64,000 nucleotides of DNA from Primulina eburnea (taxonomy: Eukaryota; Streptophyta; Magnoliopsida; Lamiales; Gesneriaceae). The position numbers and the translations under genes are program-made. Shown here in pieces: positions 27,760 to 39,515 of this stretch. The stretch covers positions 38,696,051-38,760,050 of the forward strand of contig NC_133108.1 in assembly GCF_022965805.1 (NCBI RefSeq). The letters run 5' to 3'. Within the stretch, counting starts at the first letter, position 1. The number at the start of each line of letters is the position of its first letter. The notes under the pieces were generated by a model. That model had not been told where the DNA came from, ran no database searches, and saw only the letters and a program-made list of their open reading frames with translations.

Positions 27760-30300
27760 TGTCGTAAAATCTTTAACGTATCATAAACTTAATGTAAATG
27801 CGGAAAACTAGCGTTGGTCATCGGGTTGTGTGCATCTTCAATCCAGCAAGATCATCCATCAAGTCCCTCAACCATATCAATATCATGCTCACCTGCATCA
27901 ATAACATCTGGTGAGTCTAATGACTCAATAAACCTTAACCATGATAGCAAATAATACGTACACAATCACATACAACAGTGAAAATACTTTTACTTAAAAT
28001 AACTTCTCATTAACATGCATAAACTTAAACAATTTCCTTTCATCATATCATATCATATTTTCTTTCAGCATATCATATTTCTTTTCATCATATATGTATA
28101 TGTTTTTCTTTTATTGAATTCTCATCGTTAATTGTGACTTTCATATCAGCTGAAGGTCGATGGATCTATATATGTATAACACAGTACTTTGCGGTGGGGA
28201 CATCAGCGATACTTTCAACCGTCAACTGAGCATTGACCTAACATATCATCATATCATATAGATGGAAATACGATCGTTGGGCTCTCTCTGGGGTCTTCTC
28301 CCGTAAACAGGCTCCCTCTGGGGCCTTTTCCCTCACAATATCTCTAATCATATCATCGTATTAGTCACAATCACTTCACCTCATCCAACGTTCACATTTT
28401 CATCACTTATAAAAATTCATGCATATATATAAAAATCATTTTTCTTTTAAACCAAGCATGCAACACGTCTTTTAGCGTTAACGTTTCATCGTAAAATTTC
28501 ATAAACATTTAAAATAAACATATTAGCATAAATTACAACATTCATGGCTCTGCTAGGACGACTAACAAATCTTAGGTGTAAAATGATCGTTTCACCCCTA
28601 GAAGCCTAATTTTTCGTGTTTATCCTTAGACCTCAAAACGACGTCCCAAATCATTCCAAACTTAACATATAACCTTAAAACAATCCTATAAATATTCCTT
28701 AGGCATAGAACTTAGCTTTTCGATAGATTCCTCGATTCGTTTTTAAACTTAGACATACATCCCGATTTTGACTCGAATTAATTCGAAAGTTAACTAAAAC
28801 TTACCAAACTTGAACTCAAGCTTCACAACACCTAACTAAACCATATTCAACCCAATTCAAGCCCACTAAGTCCTTGAACATGCCTAGGAAGCTACTGAAT
28901 TTTTCTGTACATGGAGTCCTAGTTCTAGTGTGATTCAATCCTATGCTATTTCGACTCTAGCCTTTAACCACTTGGTCCAGACCCTATTCGACCCTCCTAG
29001 GACCCTCACCGAACTCTCCAGGACCCTCTTAGATCAGCCCACGCTGCCCATGCACGTAAACGTGCGTGGTTCATCTTCAATCTCCCAGCCGCGGCTGTCA
29101 AGAGTCCTAGCCATGTTCAACTCTCCTCCAGCCCCTTCTAGCTTCGCGTGGTCTGTATTGGCTCGAGGCTAGGACCCTTACGAGCCCAGCCCTTCACCCA
29201 GAAAGGGCCCTGCATAGCCTCCTTGCCTAATTCACCCAAAGCCGAGCCCTAGCCCTAGCCCATCCTTAAACCCTCGACCATTCGTTCCTTGGCTTCTCCT
29301 GATCTATCCCTCATTCCAGCCTTCGTGCAACCTATCTAAGACCCTGTAACGACCCTCCTAAGACCACTGGACATGCCGCATGCCCTAGGAAGCCCTAGCC
29401 GAAGAGTCGTTGCTCACAAGGAGTCTATTTTCAAGCAACCTCTTCCCACTCCATGTACAACACCTTATATGTCAGCTTATCTAGGCCCTCAAACCCTCTT
29501 AACTCATCCATTTTTGGTGTCCCTAAGGTGGCAGCCCTTCAAGCAATAATACATTAAGGTTTGGATCACAAAAACTTGAGTTATTGATATGTTATGTCAT
29601 AAAAATGAAAATAAATAAAAGACTAACATATTTTCCATGAAAACATACTTCAATCATGTAATATGGTGTGAAGTATGTTTGAAAAAAAGTTAAGGCGTGT
29701 CTTTTCATTTAAAACGCTCGAAAAACTAGTTGAGATGCGAAAAGCTTCAACATAGAAAACCCTAGACTGAATTTTCTTCAAAAACTGTGGCTTCCTTCTC
29801 AATATTCACGTGCGATGTGTGCAACTAGGCTGATGAGAGAGTCTTTGTAGTGTTTAGGGTGGGGGCGTGGGTTTGGGGTGTGAGGGTAGGATTTTAGGGT
29901 TTTAAAGTTTGATATAAAACAAGTGTGCAAGCTTAGGCACATTAACATGGTATACTAGGCTCCTTAGTTAATATTTAAAATATTTTGTTTAGTAAAATTC
30001 GTGAAAATATTAGTCAAGTTCTCGAAAACTCCATATTTTGATCGAAATTCGAATATCGGTTTAAAATACTACTCGGCGTACAGAAACACCCCAAAAGTTG
30101 TTATTTTAAAAAATATCATTTAAAATATATCATACATTAAATAATTAAAATAATTATTTAATAAAAATATTTTCCCCTCATATGATCCCCGATCTCCGTT
30201 TTTCGATCGCATATCGAATAACCTTTAAAACACAGTTGTATACATTCTAGTTGAAAACCATATTTTAAATATGTAAATATGCCTACCACATTTAACAAAT
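27760..30300 (+). mobile_element. LTR-retrotransposon-like sequence, probably Ty3/gypsy LTR
   Basis: A block with no coding domains but with the texture of a long gypsy LTR. The segment GTTGGTCATCGGGTTGTGTGC followed by TCACCTGCATCAATAACATC and GGTGAGTCTAATGACTCAA has a clear relative at about 62800-62925 (GGCGGTCATCGGGTTTAGCC, TCACCTGCATCGATCAAGTC). A C-rich part full of CCCTAG/ACCCTC words spans about 28970-29400. Neither terminus was found, so the limits are approximate. The reading frame at 28930-29172 is treated as chance within this repeat. Confidence 0.45.
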
Positions 30301-30504
30301 TCAATAAAAAAAATTTATTTAAAATACATATAATTTCAAATGTTATCACTTAAATCACATTTTTTGTAAATTTATCAATAACCACCATGACTAAAAATAA
30401 ATTAATACATTGTATAAAGGGGAAGTTGGTGAAAAATCTTCAATTAAAACATTTCTTTGGGTTCACTCACTACCCACAAAATTGTGGCCGTACTATGTCA
30501 TACA

Positions 30505-30560
30505 AAATGTGGTACACTTCATGTGAAAATGTGGTACACTTCATGTGGAAATGTGGTACT
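30505..30560 (+). repeat. 22-bp minisatellite, ~2.5 copies
   Basis: The unit AAAATGTGGTACACTTCATG plus two bases is repeated in tandem, and the last copy is partial. Confidence 0.8.
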
Positions 30561-31564
30561 AAAAAAATATCCAGGGACTGAACACAAAAAAAAATCGACG
30601 GCTGGGGACTGAAAGCCAATTTCTCGTTGTATAAACACATTTACTCAACCTGGCCCTCACGTCCCTACTACCTAGTGTACTAGCAGGAGCTGACCGCATG
30701 AGCTAGGCTGTGAGAACAGCTTCGATCCGCCCATGCGAAAAAATAATTTTTTTTTGTTGAAAAACTGCACTGCCCGTGCCTATTGTCTGAAAAGTTTTGG
30801 GCAGTCACATAAATTATTATTTTATTTAAAAACATTTTTCTTCCACTGCAATTTCTGTAAAAAATCTTATTCAGCTAGATATAATTACACTCAACATTAT
30901 TTAAACAATAAACAATGAATTATATGATATAGAGAGTCTGATTATGATACCATTATTGCAGTGTCGTTTTCTCACACCCAAGACGTAACAGATGTTTAAA
31001 AATTTCGTTTGACATTCAAAACATGACTTAGGTATCGTATTATTCAAATTTATTCGTAGGATGTTTAGTGTTATTAACCTTTGCGTTCTAAGATGCCGGA
31101 CACCAAATTATTCTGGGATTAGTAGCGACAATCTTTTTGTAAGTTTATATGAACAATCTACTAGATTAACCATCGTTTTTCAATCTTCTAATCACGTAAA
31201 TGATCAAAAGACTATATTCATATTTTTAATTCGTAGTAAAGAATATATAATAAATTTTATGTTGAGAGTCGGACGCCGAAAGGTGGTGGGATCACGATGG
31301 CGACAAACTGCGGTGTGGTGGTGGAAGAGGTGTTGATCGAGAGGTTCTTCTACAAGAACAATGGTGGTCGTTTTCTTTGATGTGAGGGAGGGAAAAAGTA
31401 GATAATCTCAAGTAGATTTTCTTATGTTATTGCGCTATCAACTTTTGATAAAAATATTTATTTTCTCTTAATGACTCAATCCGAATCTTATTAGAACTTT
31501 TCTAGAATCATTTTTCATCTAGGGCTAGCAAATTCCCATTGTCAAAAATCATATATTGTGTTTT
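30561..31564. other. Intergenic, no recognised gene
   Basis: Mixed unique and AT-rich sequence. The frames at 30733-30918 and 31061-31336 lack any recognisable domain. A G-rich patch at about 31265-31380 is unexplained. Confidence 0.4.
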
Positions 31565-31803
31565 CAACTTTTGATAACACATTATATAATTAAAAACCTA
31601 TTATTCAATTAACGTACTCTAGGTCCTTCTAGAATATTCTCGTGGATTATTTCTAACTTTTGAAAATACTTAATATAATTATATAATAATTATTTAAATA
31701 AATAATTAATTTTATATTCCCATAAAATATTCCATGGGTCTTTTGAATATTGAAAAATCTACTAATTGTTTTTTTACTAGAAATTTCATATTTACTAATA
31801 GAA
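31565..31803 (+). repeat. ~230-bp dispersed direct repeat, copy B
   Basis: The partner of 27255-27485, beginning TTCAACTTTTGATAACACAT. It keeps AGAATATTCTCGTGGATTAT and TTTTGAATATTGAAAAATCT. Divergence is visibly high, so the duplication is old. Confidence 0.7.
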
Positions 31804-31943
31804 CATTTCAGGATTGTGAATTTGTTACATTCCCAATCGATGATCAGACAGTTCTTATGTGACGATGATACAAAACTCGTTAATATAATGAAAATGAAAA
31901 ATTTGAATGCCAAAATTTTGCATTATTCAATTTTGACAGTTAG

Positions 31944-33566
31944 TATAATGCCCGAAAATTAATCACGGTTAATTAACCATTATTGAGTACTAATTTAATG
32001 TGATTATGAAAAGGCTAACCAAGACACGAAAGGAGATCACGTGTGAAAATTGAAGTGCGAGGACAGTAGCATTCGCGCACATGCGCGACATATATGCGCG
32101 CACATGCGCGACGTGTAGGCGCGCACATGCGCGGGAGGTCCAGAGGGCTTCGCGCATATGCGCGGAAATGAGTCGCGCATATGCGCGAGACATGCAGAAG
32201 GAAAAATCGACATTTGGCTTTTGCATGTACGTTGATATATATATACATGCAAAGCTTCTTCAGAAAAGAAGAAACCGAAAGCTTCGGGGGAAAAGTGCTT
32301 TTGATTTCAAAATTTGATTTTACGATCAATCCGTCCGTTAGATTTTAAATCCGACTTCGATACTGTGTTCCTATCAACGCAGGCTACTACAGGACGTAAG
32401 TTTTACTACGTTTTGACATGTTTTGAAATTATGATGTTGTTAGAATTGAATACACGTTATATATGTTGTTCTTGACATATTAGACAGCGTAGAATCGAAG
32501 TCAAATTAAGAAACGGACTGAATATGGAATTGTTATGAATTTCAGAAGGAAATTGACTAGAATCAATATCAGATTTGAACAGGGGTTGATTGTAAATGAT
32601 TAGAATTGGTATAGACTGATATAGTATTATCAGTATCGCAAGATTGTACTGTTATATTGTCAGAATTTGATAAAACCAGAGACATTGTGATTTGATTAGA
32701 ATATTGATACAGAATATTGGTATTGTCATTGTCAGATTGAACAGTGACAGACTTTGAATCAAGACTTTGATTGTATCAGATCGACATCAAGAAATGTATA
32801 AATAAATGATGATTCGGGATTGCACAACTCGAGTTAGGTTTGACTTGAGTTTCCCTAAATCACATACTTTATTTTATTGCATTGATATTTGCAGATTATC
32901 AGATTGATATGTTAATCTATTGACTTAGAACAGAGTCAGAGTCCGAGTTTAGGGCAGAACCGCCGAGTCTTTCTCAGAACCGATAAGACTCTAGACTTAC
33001 GGTGTATCGATGAACTTTAGATATAGATCGACGTCTATCGTAGATGCTCGATACATAATACCAGAGTCTAAATTAGATTGGGATCCCTAGATTTGAGATA
33101 AGATAAGATTAGATCACGAGTCATTGATTCATGTAGTCAGACTAGATACATGTTTTGATGTTTGTTTATGCTTTTATATATGTTTTATATGATTGCATTT
33201 AATACATTGTTTATACTGTGATATTTATATCTCACCGGAGTTATCCGGCTGTTGTCTTGTTTGTATGTGTGCATGACAACAGGTGGGACAGGTACAGGGT
33301 CACAGAGGTGAAGACAGATCGAGATTAGAGTGGTGATTCCGGACTTGGACTAGAGATAGGTGTTTAAACACTTGATAGTTAGGTGTTGAACCTGAGATGT
33401 AAATTATTGTATGATGTGTGAGATTTCTACTTTCATACTGATATGTATAGGAGTTTGATTCCATTACCTTCCGCATTTAAAAAAAAAAATTTAGACCCTG
33501 ATTACTATAATTGATTAATTAGTCCCAATGATGATTAAGAACTTGATTAGCGTCCGGGTCCCCACA
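31944..33566 (+). mobile_element. Solo LTR of a Ty3/gypsy-like element, 1,623 bp
   Basis: The element begins TATAATGCCCGAAAATTAAT (first bases probably once TGTAATG) and ends CGTCCGGGTCCCCACA. Perfect 5-bp target duplications GTTAG lie at 31939-31943 and 33567-33571. There is no internal domain and no second LTR, so this is a solo LTR left by recombination. A TATA-like GATATATATATACATGC at about 32233-32249 supports + orientation. Its U3-like part contains the palindromic CG array described separately. No gag-pol coding is present, so the superfamily rests on LTR style only. Confidence 0.85.
32074..32187 (+). repeat. Array of five CGCGCAYATGCGCG palindromes
   Basis: Five copies of a 14-bp palindromic unit (CGCGCACATGCGCG three times, then CGCGCATATGCGCG twice) start at 32074, 32097, 32120, 32151 and 32174, giving spacings of 23, 23, 31 and 23 bp. 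This is an intense CpG cluster in otherwise AT-rich DNA, inside the solo LTR and just upstream of its TATA-like motif. Confidence 0.9.
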
Positions 33567-33571
33567 GTTAG

Positions 33572-34691
33572 TTACGATGAAACTCATTCACTAAATTAGA
33601 CAGTTGCACTTTATTCACAAAACTAACAATCAATCTATCCTACACAACTTCCAAATATGGGATCCATTTATAAACTCTTTTATTAACAATATGTTTGATC
33701 TTTATCAAACTTACAGTCACTAAATTCAACTATTTGAATTTGACTATCTGAATGAGAATACAAAATTCAATAATTTTTTTTACTCTCAATGGTTCAGAGA
33801 TACAGCTAGCCGTAAGTTAACAAATTCATATGATTTAGAACAAAATTTATCATTATTCAGGCTTACCCTAATAAGACTTATTCTTTTCATCGACTCATTG
33901 ATCAAAAATTTCAGAACTTAGGTATGATTGCACCTATCAGAGCATAATAAGTGCATCTAGAAGCATTGGCTCATGATCACCTATATATCCCTTATAGTAC
34001 ATGTAAAAACAAATATGTTATGTTTAATGTAAAATATGATCCCTTAAACACATATCTCGATCGAAGATCTTTTGCATATGAGAATTGAAAACAGATTTGA
34101 TAACGATGTGATGTATTTTGAGTAATTAAAGTGACATCATATGCACAGTTAAGGAAACACTTTTCCATAATGCATATGTCTTACTCTGGCCAGATGCACT
34201 ATCAACTTGTCAAAACGCATAGAAGATCCACACCCATAGGTAAGCGATGAATTCCACGTTACAATGTATCGACTCCCATGTATATATGTCAAAACTACAC
34301 TCAACCTCGTCATCCGACGACCCTCATGGAGTATGTAAATGAATCAAAGTACAATGCTAGTACATAGAGCCTCCATATTGTCCCGAGTCAAAGGACTAAT
34401 GTTGTACAATCATAACCACACACTAATCTACTCGGTAAGTGGCGACTATTTGAAAAGTCCAAGGGTTGTTCAGTGCCTCATCCATTGAGCAATCATATAT
34501 ATATGAATGAACATATTCATGCTCTTACCAATGAAACATGTTGTTTACATCACATATATTATTCTCAAACTCAATCGACCTTTATCTTTATTTTAGGCGG
34601 ATTAATCGACTAAGAACGAATTTAGAATATACAATACATTTTTTAATAAATTTCATGATCCACGTAACATTTGGAATTGGACCTCATGACT
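33572..34691. other. Intergenic repeat-like sequence, no gene
   Basis: No coding domain was seen. The text resembles degraded retrotransposon DNA (for example CTTTTCCATAATGCATATGTC and CCCGAGTCAAAGGACTAATG), but no termini, PBS or protein remnant supports a formal call. Confidence 0.35.
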
Positions 34692-35439
34692 TGATACCCC
34701 CGGATGTCCCGGGCCATGCATAGTGCAAGGATCATGGATAAATCCAGGCCAAGAGGGCGAAGATCTGCACTGAAGCCCGGATCTCAAGCAACCCGGGACA
34801 TTGAGGGGATAGCTCAAGGACAGGGAGAATCTATGGAGATAGTTCATCAGAAGGCCGGGCCAGTAAACGTCCGGGACACCTTTTCCCCGAGCTCTCGTAC
34901 AAGTTCCTGGGAACTTTCTACCCGGGCCACCTCGATATGAGCACCTCGCTCGAGTATACTAGCAGAATAGGATGTAGGCGACTGTCTCATCTCTCACACC
35001 ATGCCGATGAGTTGACAAAATCAGATGGACTGGATGTGACCAGTATGAGATTTGACATGTCAGAATATAGGGTGTATTCAGCCGTCCTACTATAATTAGT
35101 AGGTAGCACGGAGAACGAGGTCATAATTACTTCTCCTATTATAAATATCAGGTTCTCTCTTTATATTTACATTCATTCATTCACACCAATATCACAACCA
35201 TCACTTGGTTACATTGGTTTCTAGCTTGAATCCATCACTAACTTAAGCATCGGAGTGGCCAAGCCGGACACCCCTCCGACGCCCATTCACGTTATTATCT
35301 CCTTGAGTGCAGGGCATCTTATTCGTCCAGGAAAGCAGCTTCTGGTTGGGATACACCTTGCTCAGTTTCCTTCATCATCTTGTTAGCAGATCCGGTAGAG
35401 CACCTGATCCAGCTCACCCATTTAACCCGGATCGCATCA
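34692..35439 (+). mobile_element. Probable solo LTR, 748 bp
   Basis: Starts TGATACCCCCGGATGTCCCG and ends GGATCGCATCA, so the termini form TGAT...ATCA. A TATA-like motif ATTATAAATATCAGG at about 35147 and a GC-rich U3 with CCCGGG words support a + strand LTR. GCATCGGAGTGGCCAAGCCG and CACCCCTCCGACGCCC near the 3' side recall Ty3/gypsy R/U5 regions. The flanking pentamers (TGACT, ATACT) agree at only three positions, so the duplication has decayed or an end is slightly misplaced. Confidence 0.65.
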
Positions 35440-35480
35440 ATACTTATAATATATTTAAGTATTTTATCTATACAACTTGC

Positions 35481-35482
<2 letters not shown>

Positions 35483-35535
<53 letters not shown>
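35483..35535. repeat. (TA)n microsatellite
   Basis: A long pure TA run just after the LTR at 34692-35439. Confidence 0.95.
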
Positions 35536-35540
<5 letters not shown>

Positions 35541-36928
35541 AATATTATAAAATAAAATCGTAAAATATTATTAAAATAAATATTATTTTTAATAAAAATC
35601 AATAAAACTTAAATTTTAAATTGCTTTGTCGAAGATCAATTCTGACACTTGATTGAAGAGTGGTCGAGAGCAGAATTCAAATTGACAAATCATTAATTAT
35701 GAGTTCCAATAGCTGGTGGATGCATGTCTTTTGTTTCATAATTTACTTTCGTGCGTGGAAACGTTAATTGACGTACACAGCACGATTTGGTGTTATCTTA
35801 GTTATCAACATTTTCGACCACAAAATCTATTTTAACATAAATTTTATATTAAAATAGTACGATTTTTGCACCAAATACAACATTCATCTACAACCCATTT
35901 ACTTCAAATTTTACACCAAAAGAATATTCTCGAAATATTCTTTTTATCTCCAACTCATTTACTCCAAGTCTTTGTATTTGTATTTGTATTTGAATTATGT
36001 GTTTCAAGTTGTATTTGTATTTCGATTATCTTTTTCAATTTATTTATGAATTGTATTATTATATTAAATTTTTTGCATTTGTATTAAAATTATATTAATT
36101 ATAAATCATTAAATCAAGTTAGTCCTTAATTAATAATAATTAACATAAATAAACAAATATTTTAAAATTCAACAATTATTATTTTTAAATTTATATGATT
36201 AAATATCTAATTATTAAAATAATAAAATAAATATTATATTACTATTTAAATAATATTTATAATTTTTAATACAAATATTTATAATAAATACAAATAAAAA
36301 AAAGAAACAAGACCTCTGCGCCAAATTTGGCGCAGGGAGTGGGCTGCGCAGCCCCATTGAAAGAAGAAAGACGGCACCAAAAATGGTTTGCTATATCGGA
36401 TTAGACATAGCAATAAAAGCTGGAAATTCAGTCGGCTCACAACCCATCATCATTAGCTTTGCCGATCTGATTTTATTTTGTGCGTGATTTTATGGATTGG
36501 GACGGTTCGATTTGTAATCGTGCTGCTACCCTTCATTAAAGAAGACGAATTGGCCATCATTTTGGTGGATTGATAAATTGCTAATTCATTACAACACTGC
36601 GTTTGGTTTAGAAGATAGGATAATGAAATGATCAAGAGAGAAATGATAAGAAGAATGATTGAAGTAGAAATATAATATATAATGATAAAATAATATTATG
36701 TTTGGTATGATAGATAAAAATGTGATAATTAATAATTTTTTGGTGAATTAACAAAATTGTCCTTCCATTTGTGTGTCGACGAGGGACGGCTACGGCCGGA
36801 AGCGGCGGGGGTGGTCGGCCGATCGGAGGCGGCGTCGGTCGGCCGGAGTGGAGCCGGCGGCAGGGGTTGGCGGTGCGCGATCGGTGGAAGGAAGTGGTGG
36901 TGAGATTGGATTTAGGAGATGGGTCTTA
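35536..36928. other. Intergenic repeats, no gene
   Basis: AT-rich up to 36310. A perfect 20-bp palindrome CTGCGCCAAATTTGGCGCAG sits at 36316-36335, and a related motif TTTGCACCAAATACAAC at about 35866 suggests a decayed element spanning 35.86-36.34 kb. 36590-36760 reads like MITE text (GTTTGGTTTAGAAGATAGG, repeated TGTTTGGTATGATAG). 36771-36905 is an isolated, very GC-rich block whose frames (Gly/Arg-rich) match no family I know. Confidence 0.45.
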
Positions 36929-37109
36929 TGCAAAAATTTATGTGAGAGAGTCTCACGGATCGTATTTGTGAGACGGATATATTATCTGGGTCATTCATGA
37001 AAAATATTACTTTTTATGTTAAGAATATTACTTTTTATTGTGAATATTGATAGGGTTGAACCGTCTTACAGGTTAAGATCTGTGAGACGGTCTCACATGA
37101 AATCCGATC
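36929..37109 (-). mobile_element. GTGAGAC-family MITE
   Basis: A full-length-like minus-strand copy: TGTGAGAGAGTCTCACGG at 36941 and GTGAGACGGTCTCACATGAA at the other end, with the usual core between them. The flanking 9-mers (TGGGTCTTA, AAGGTAGAT) do not match. Confidence 0.8.
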
Positions 37110-37506
37110 AAGGTAGATACCAACATCACTTGTCCGGGGGCCAAATATTTACGATAAACTTGTCGATTATCGCAATTCCCGTCCAATCAAAGATTACACG
37201 TAAGTTGTGACTGGTAGCTAAACTGGTAGAGTTGGATGAAGCACGTGTCAATAGCGGCATGAAGTAGGTTCTAAATGGAATTTCATATTTTATTTCCCAA
37301 TGGCAGCCAAATAATATATTTCAAACATTTGAACAATAGGATTTACAATATTGGGTTAAAATTGGTACCAGTGATGTAGTATTATTTAATGAATAATAAA
37401 ATAATAATAATAATAAAATGAAAATAATGCAGTAATTCAAACGTCATGTTCCAAGCATTAAATGAAACAATAATGTGATGTATTTAAATTGGTGGAGTAG
37501 GTGAAT
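37110..37506. other. Intergenic, no recognised gene
   Basis: Short unique and AT-rich sequence; no gene or clear repeat was seen apart from an (ATA)n tract near 37390-37420. Confidence 0.4.
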
Positions 37507-37948
37507 ATAGAGGTGAGAAAAAATATCGAATTTTCGGTATACTGAGATTACTGTACTTAAAAAATGTCGAATTTTTCGAATTTTTTCGGTATACCGAATA
37601 TTTTAGTACGGTAAGGTAACAATACCGAATTTTTCGGTATAGTAATGGTAAGCATTTTGAAAATTTCATTAGAAATACCGAAAAAATATACAAAATTTTA
37701 AAATATATAATATTTTAAAACAATAAATTTATAAAAAATTTAAATGTAAGGTTTTTTTCGGTATAAAACGGTATATATCGATATCGTGCCAAAATTTCTG
37801 TATACTGTATAATTTCGGTATAATCGATATGTTAGTTATGTACCGAAATTTTCGATATAGTATCAGTATGAATTTTCTTATATTATAATTTTCGATACGA
37901 TATACGGTATATGATTTTCGATACGGTACAGTATGATATACCACCCCT
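37507..37948. mobile_element. hAT-like MITE rich in CGGTAT motifs
   Basis: A roughly 440-bp AT-rich element in which TTTTCGGTATA/TATACCGAA-type words recur in both orientations. The ends form short inverted repeats (AGAGGTGAG near the left end, CCACCCCT at the right). The flanks AGGTGAAT (37499-37506) and AGGTGAAC (37949-37956) match at 7 of 8 bases, suggesting an 8-bp hAT-type duplication. No coding capacity. The left terminus is uncertain by a few bases. Confidence 0.55.
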
Positions 37949-37956
37949 AGGTGAAC

Positions 37957-38623
37957 GTTTGTTCAATAGTGAATGGTTTGATTCACTTATCAGTTACCAA
38001 CCAACACTTTCTAGGACGAATTTATCACACACTGCATGTACATTATTGTTTATCAGAATAATAACAATAACGTGGTTTGTAGAATATTAAGTTAATCGAG
38101 ATATTTATCCAGTGCATATCGAAAAGTCCTCACGACAAATTCTTAAGTCTTAAAAAAACAATGATTTTTAATTGATTAATGTATAATTATTTACACCAAA
38201 CAGTGATACTAGTTGCTTATATTTTATTTGGTGATTTTACATTATTTAGCCTTGGACTTGGTATGAGTCGAAAACAAACAAATTCGAGGATTTTACAAGA
38301 TTTGAAATGCCTATATTGGCGACAAGCAGGCAAGAAGCTAGATAATAAACGCTTGTCATTGTTTTAATTCCACTTCCTTTTAAAAATAAAATCTGCAAGA
38401 TTCATTATTTAAATTATAGTCGTTTTCAAATATGTACATAAATGTTGCATAAGATCTCGAAATTAAATATGTACATAAATGTTGCATAAGATCTCGAAAT
38501 TAATTTTAAGTGAGATCATACGCAATCATATAATAAATAATAAAATATTACATATTATTTTGGTATGACGCATCAAATGAATAAATACTCGGATAAATTT
38601 GGCCCACGGTATTTAAATTAGCT
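37957..38623. other. Intergenic, with a 37-bp tandem duplication
   Basis: No gene. Apart from the perfect tandem duplication at 38429-38502, nothing distinctive was seen. Confidence 0.45.
38429..38502 (+). repeat. Perfect 37-bp tandem duplication
   Basis: The unit starting AATATGTACATAAATGTTGC occurs twice without a mismatch (38429-38465 and 38466-38502), so the duplication is recent. Confidence 0.9.
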
Positions 38624-38805
38624 GAGTAGGTCTCATGTGAGACCGTCTCACGGATCTCAATCTGTGAGACGGGTCAACCCTACTCATATTTACAATAAAA
38701 AGTAATACTCTTAGCATAAAAAGTAATACTTTTTCATGGATTATCCAAATAAAGATCCGTCTCACAAAATACGACCCGTGAGACCGTCTCACACAAGTTT
38801 TTGCC
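38624..38805 (+). mobile_element. Mutator-like MITE, best-preserved copy (182 bp)
   Basis: Starts GAGTAGGTCTCATGTGAGAC and ends CACACAAGTTTTTGCC. Perfect 9-bp duplications AAATTAGCT flank it at 38615-38623 and 38806-38814. Aligning one end with the reverse complement of the other gives imperfect TIRs of about 33 bp sharing TGTGAGAC and GTCTCACGG. This copy can serve as the family reference. Confidence 0.9.
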
Positions 38806-38945
38806 AAATTAGCTGATGCATACACAATCCTTATCTCCACAATAATTGACGAGCCGAAAATGAAGTTGAAGATATTTTTATTTAATTCACAATATTAATG
38901 CAACAGTTTTTTATTCGATTAATGAGTTTCGAGAGAATAAGTATA

Positions 38946-39415
38946 TTGTGTCACGATTTTATAGATTTTTATTCGTGAGACGTATCAACTGCTTGATGCA
39001 ATAATTGTCTCTGGTTGGTAGATCGATCGAACCGTAGTGCTTGTGTTGCTGTCCGGTTTAAAAAATTTGAGTTGCATCATTACCACAAGCTATAACTTTT
39101 GGTAAAGCGGTAAGCACTCGGTCCTACAATTGGTATCAGGGGCAAGGTCACAGATTCGATTTTCATTGATTGTAAGGAGTGTAATTATTGGGAGAAAGAT
39201 TGTTGGGTGCAATAATTGTCTCTGCTTGGTAGAGCGATCGAACCATGGTGCTTGTGCTGCTGTGCGGTTTAAAAGATTTGAGTTGAACCATTACCACCAG
39301 TTATAACTTTTGGTAAAGCGGAAAGCACTCGGTCCTAGATCAACCATGTTTATATTTATACTAATAAATATTATTTTTGACATAAAAAATACTAATTTTT
39401 CATGATTGACCACGT
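38946..39415 (-). mobile_element. GTGAGAC-family MITE split by a TRIM element
   Basis: Family-like text (TTATTCGTGAGACGTATCAAC) stops at 38989 and resumes at 39340 (TCAACCATG... ACATAAAAAATACTAATTTTT, CATGATTGACC). Removing the 350-bp insertion and one TSD restores one continuous, diverged MITE core. Its outer ends are approximate. Confidence 0.6.
38990..39339 (+). mobile_element. TRIM retrotransposon, copy 1 (350 bp, complete)
   Basis: Two terminal direct repeats of 139 bp (38990-39128 and 39201-39339) enclose a 72-bp interior. The LTRs start TG(T/C)TTGG/TTGA-TGCAATAATTG and end GGTCCTACA (right copy mutated to CTAGA). Two bases inside the left LTR lies the primer-binding site TGGTATCAGGGGC (39131-39143), complementary to initiator tRNA-Met. 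A purine tract GGGAGAAAGA precedes the right LTR. Perfect 5-bp duplications TCAAC lie at 38985-38989 and 39340-39344. There is no coding capacity, which matches the TRIM class (terminal-repeat retrotransposon in miniature). It must be moved by proteins of an autonomous element. Confidence 0.92.
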
Positions 39416-39453
39416 CATGGTTTTACTCAATAGCCCATCCTCACATAAAACAA

Positions 39454-39457
<4 letters not shown>

Positions 39458-39510
<53 letters not shown>
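39458..39510. repeat. (TA)n microsatellite
   Basis: A pure AT dinucleotide run of about 53 bp. Confidence 0.95.

Positions 39511-39515
<5 letters not shown>

Noticed and set aside
28930..29172. 80-codon Pro/Leu/Ser-rich frame
   Set aside because: It falls in the C-rich part of an LTR-like repeat and has no domain; treated as chance.
32015..32329. Overlapping Cys/Ala/Arg-rich frames on both strands
   Set aside because: They are translations of the CGCGCAYATGCGCG array and carry its period, not a protein signature.
36771..37000. Gly/Arg-rich frames in the GC-rich block
   Set aside because: Two overlapping frames are both open because of base composition, and they run into a MITE; no gene structure.
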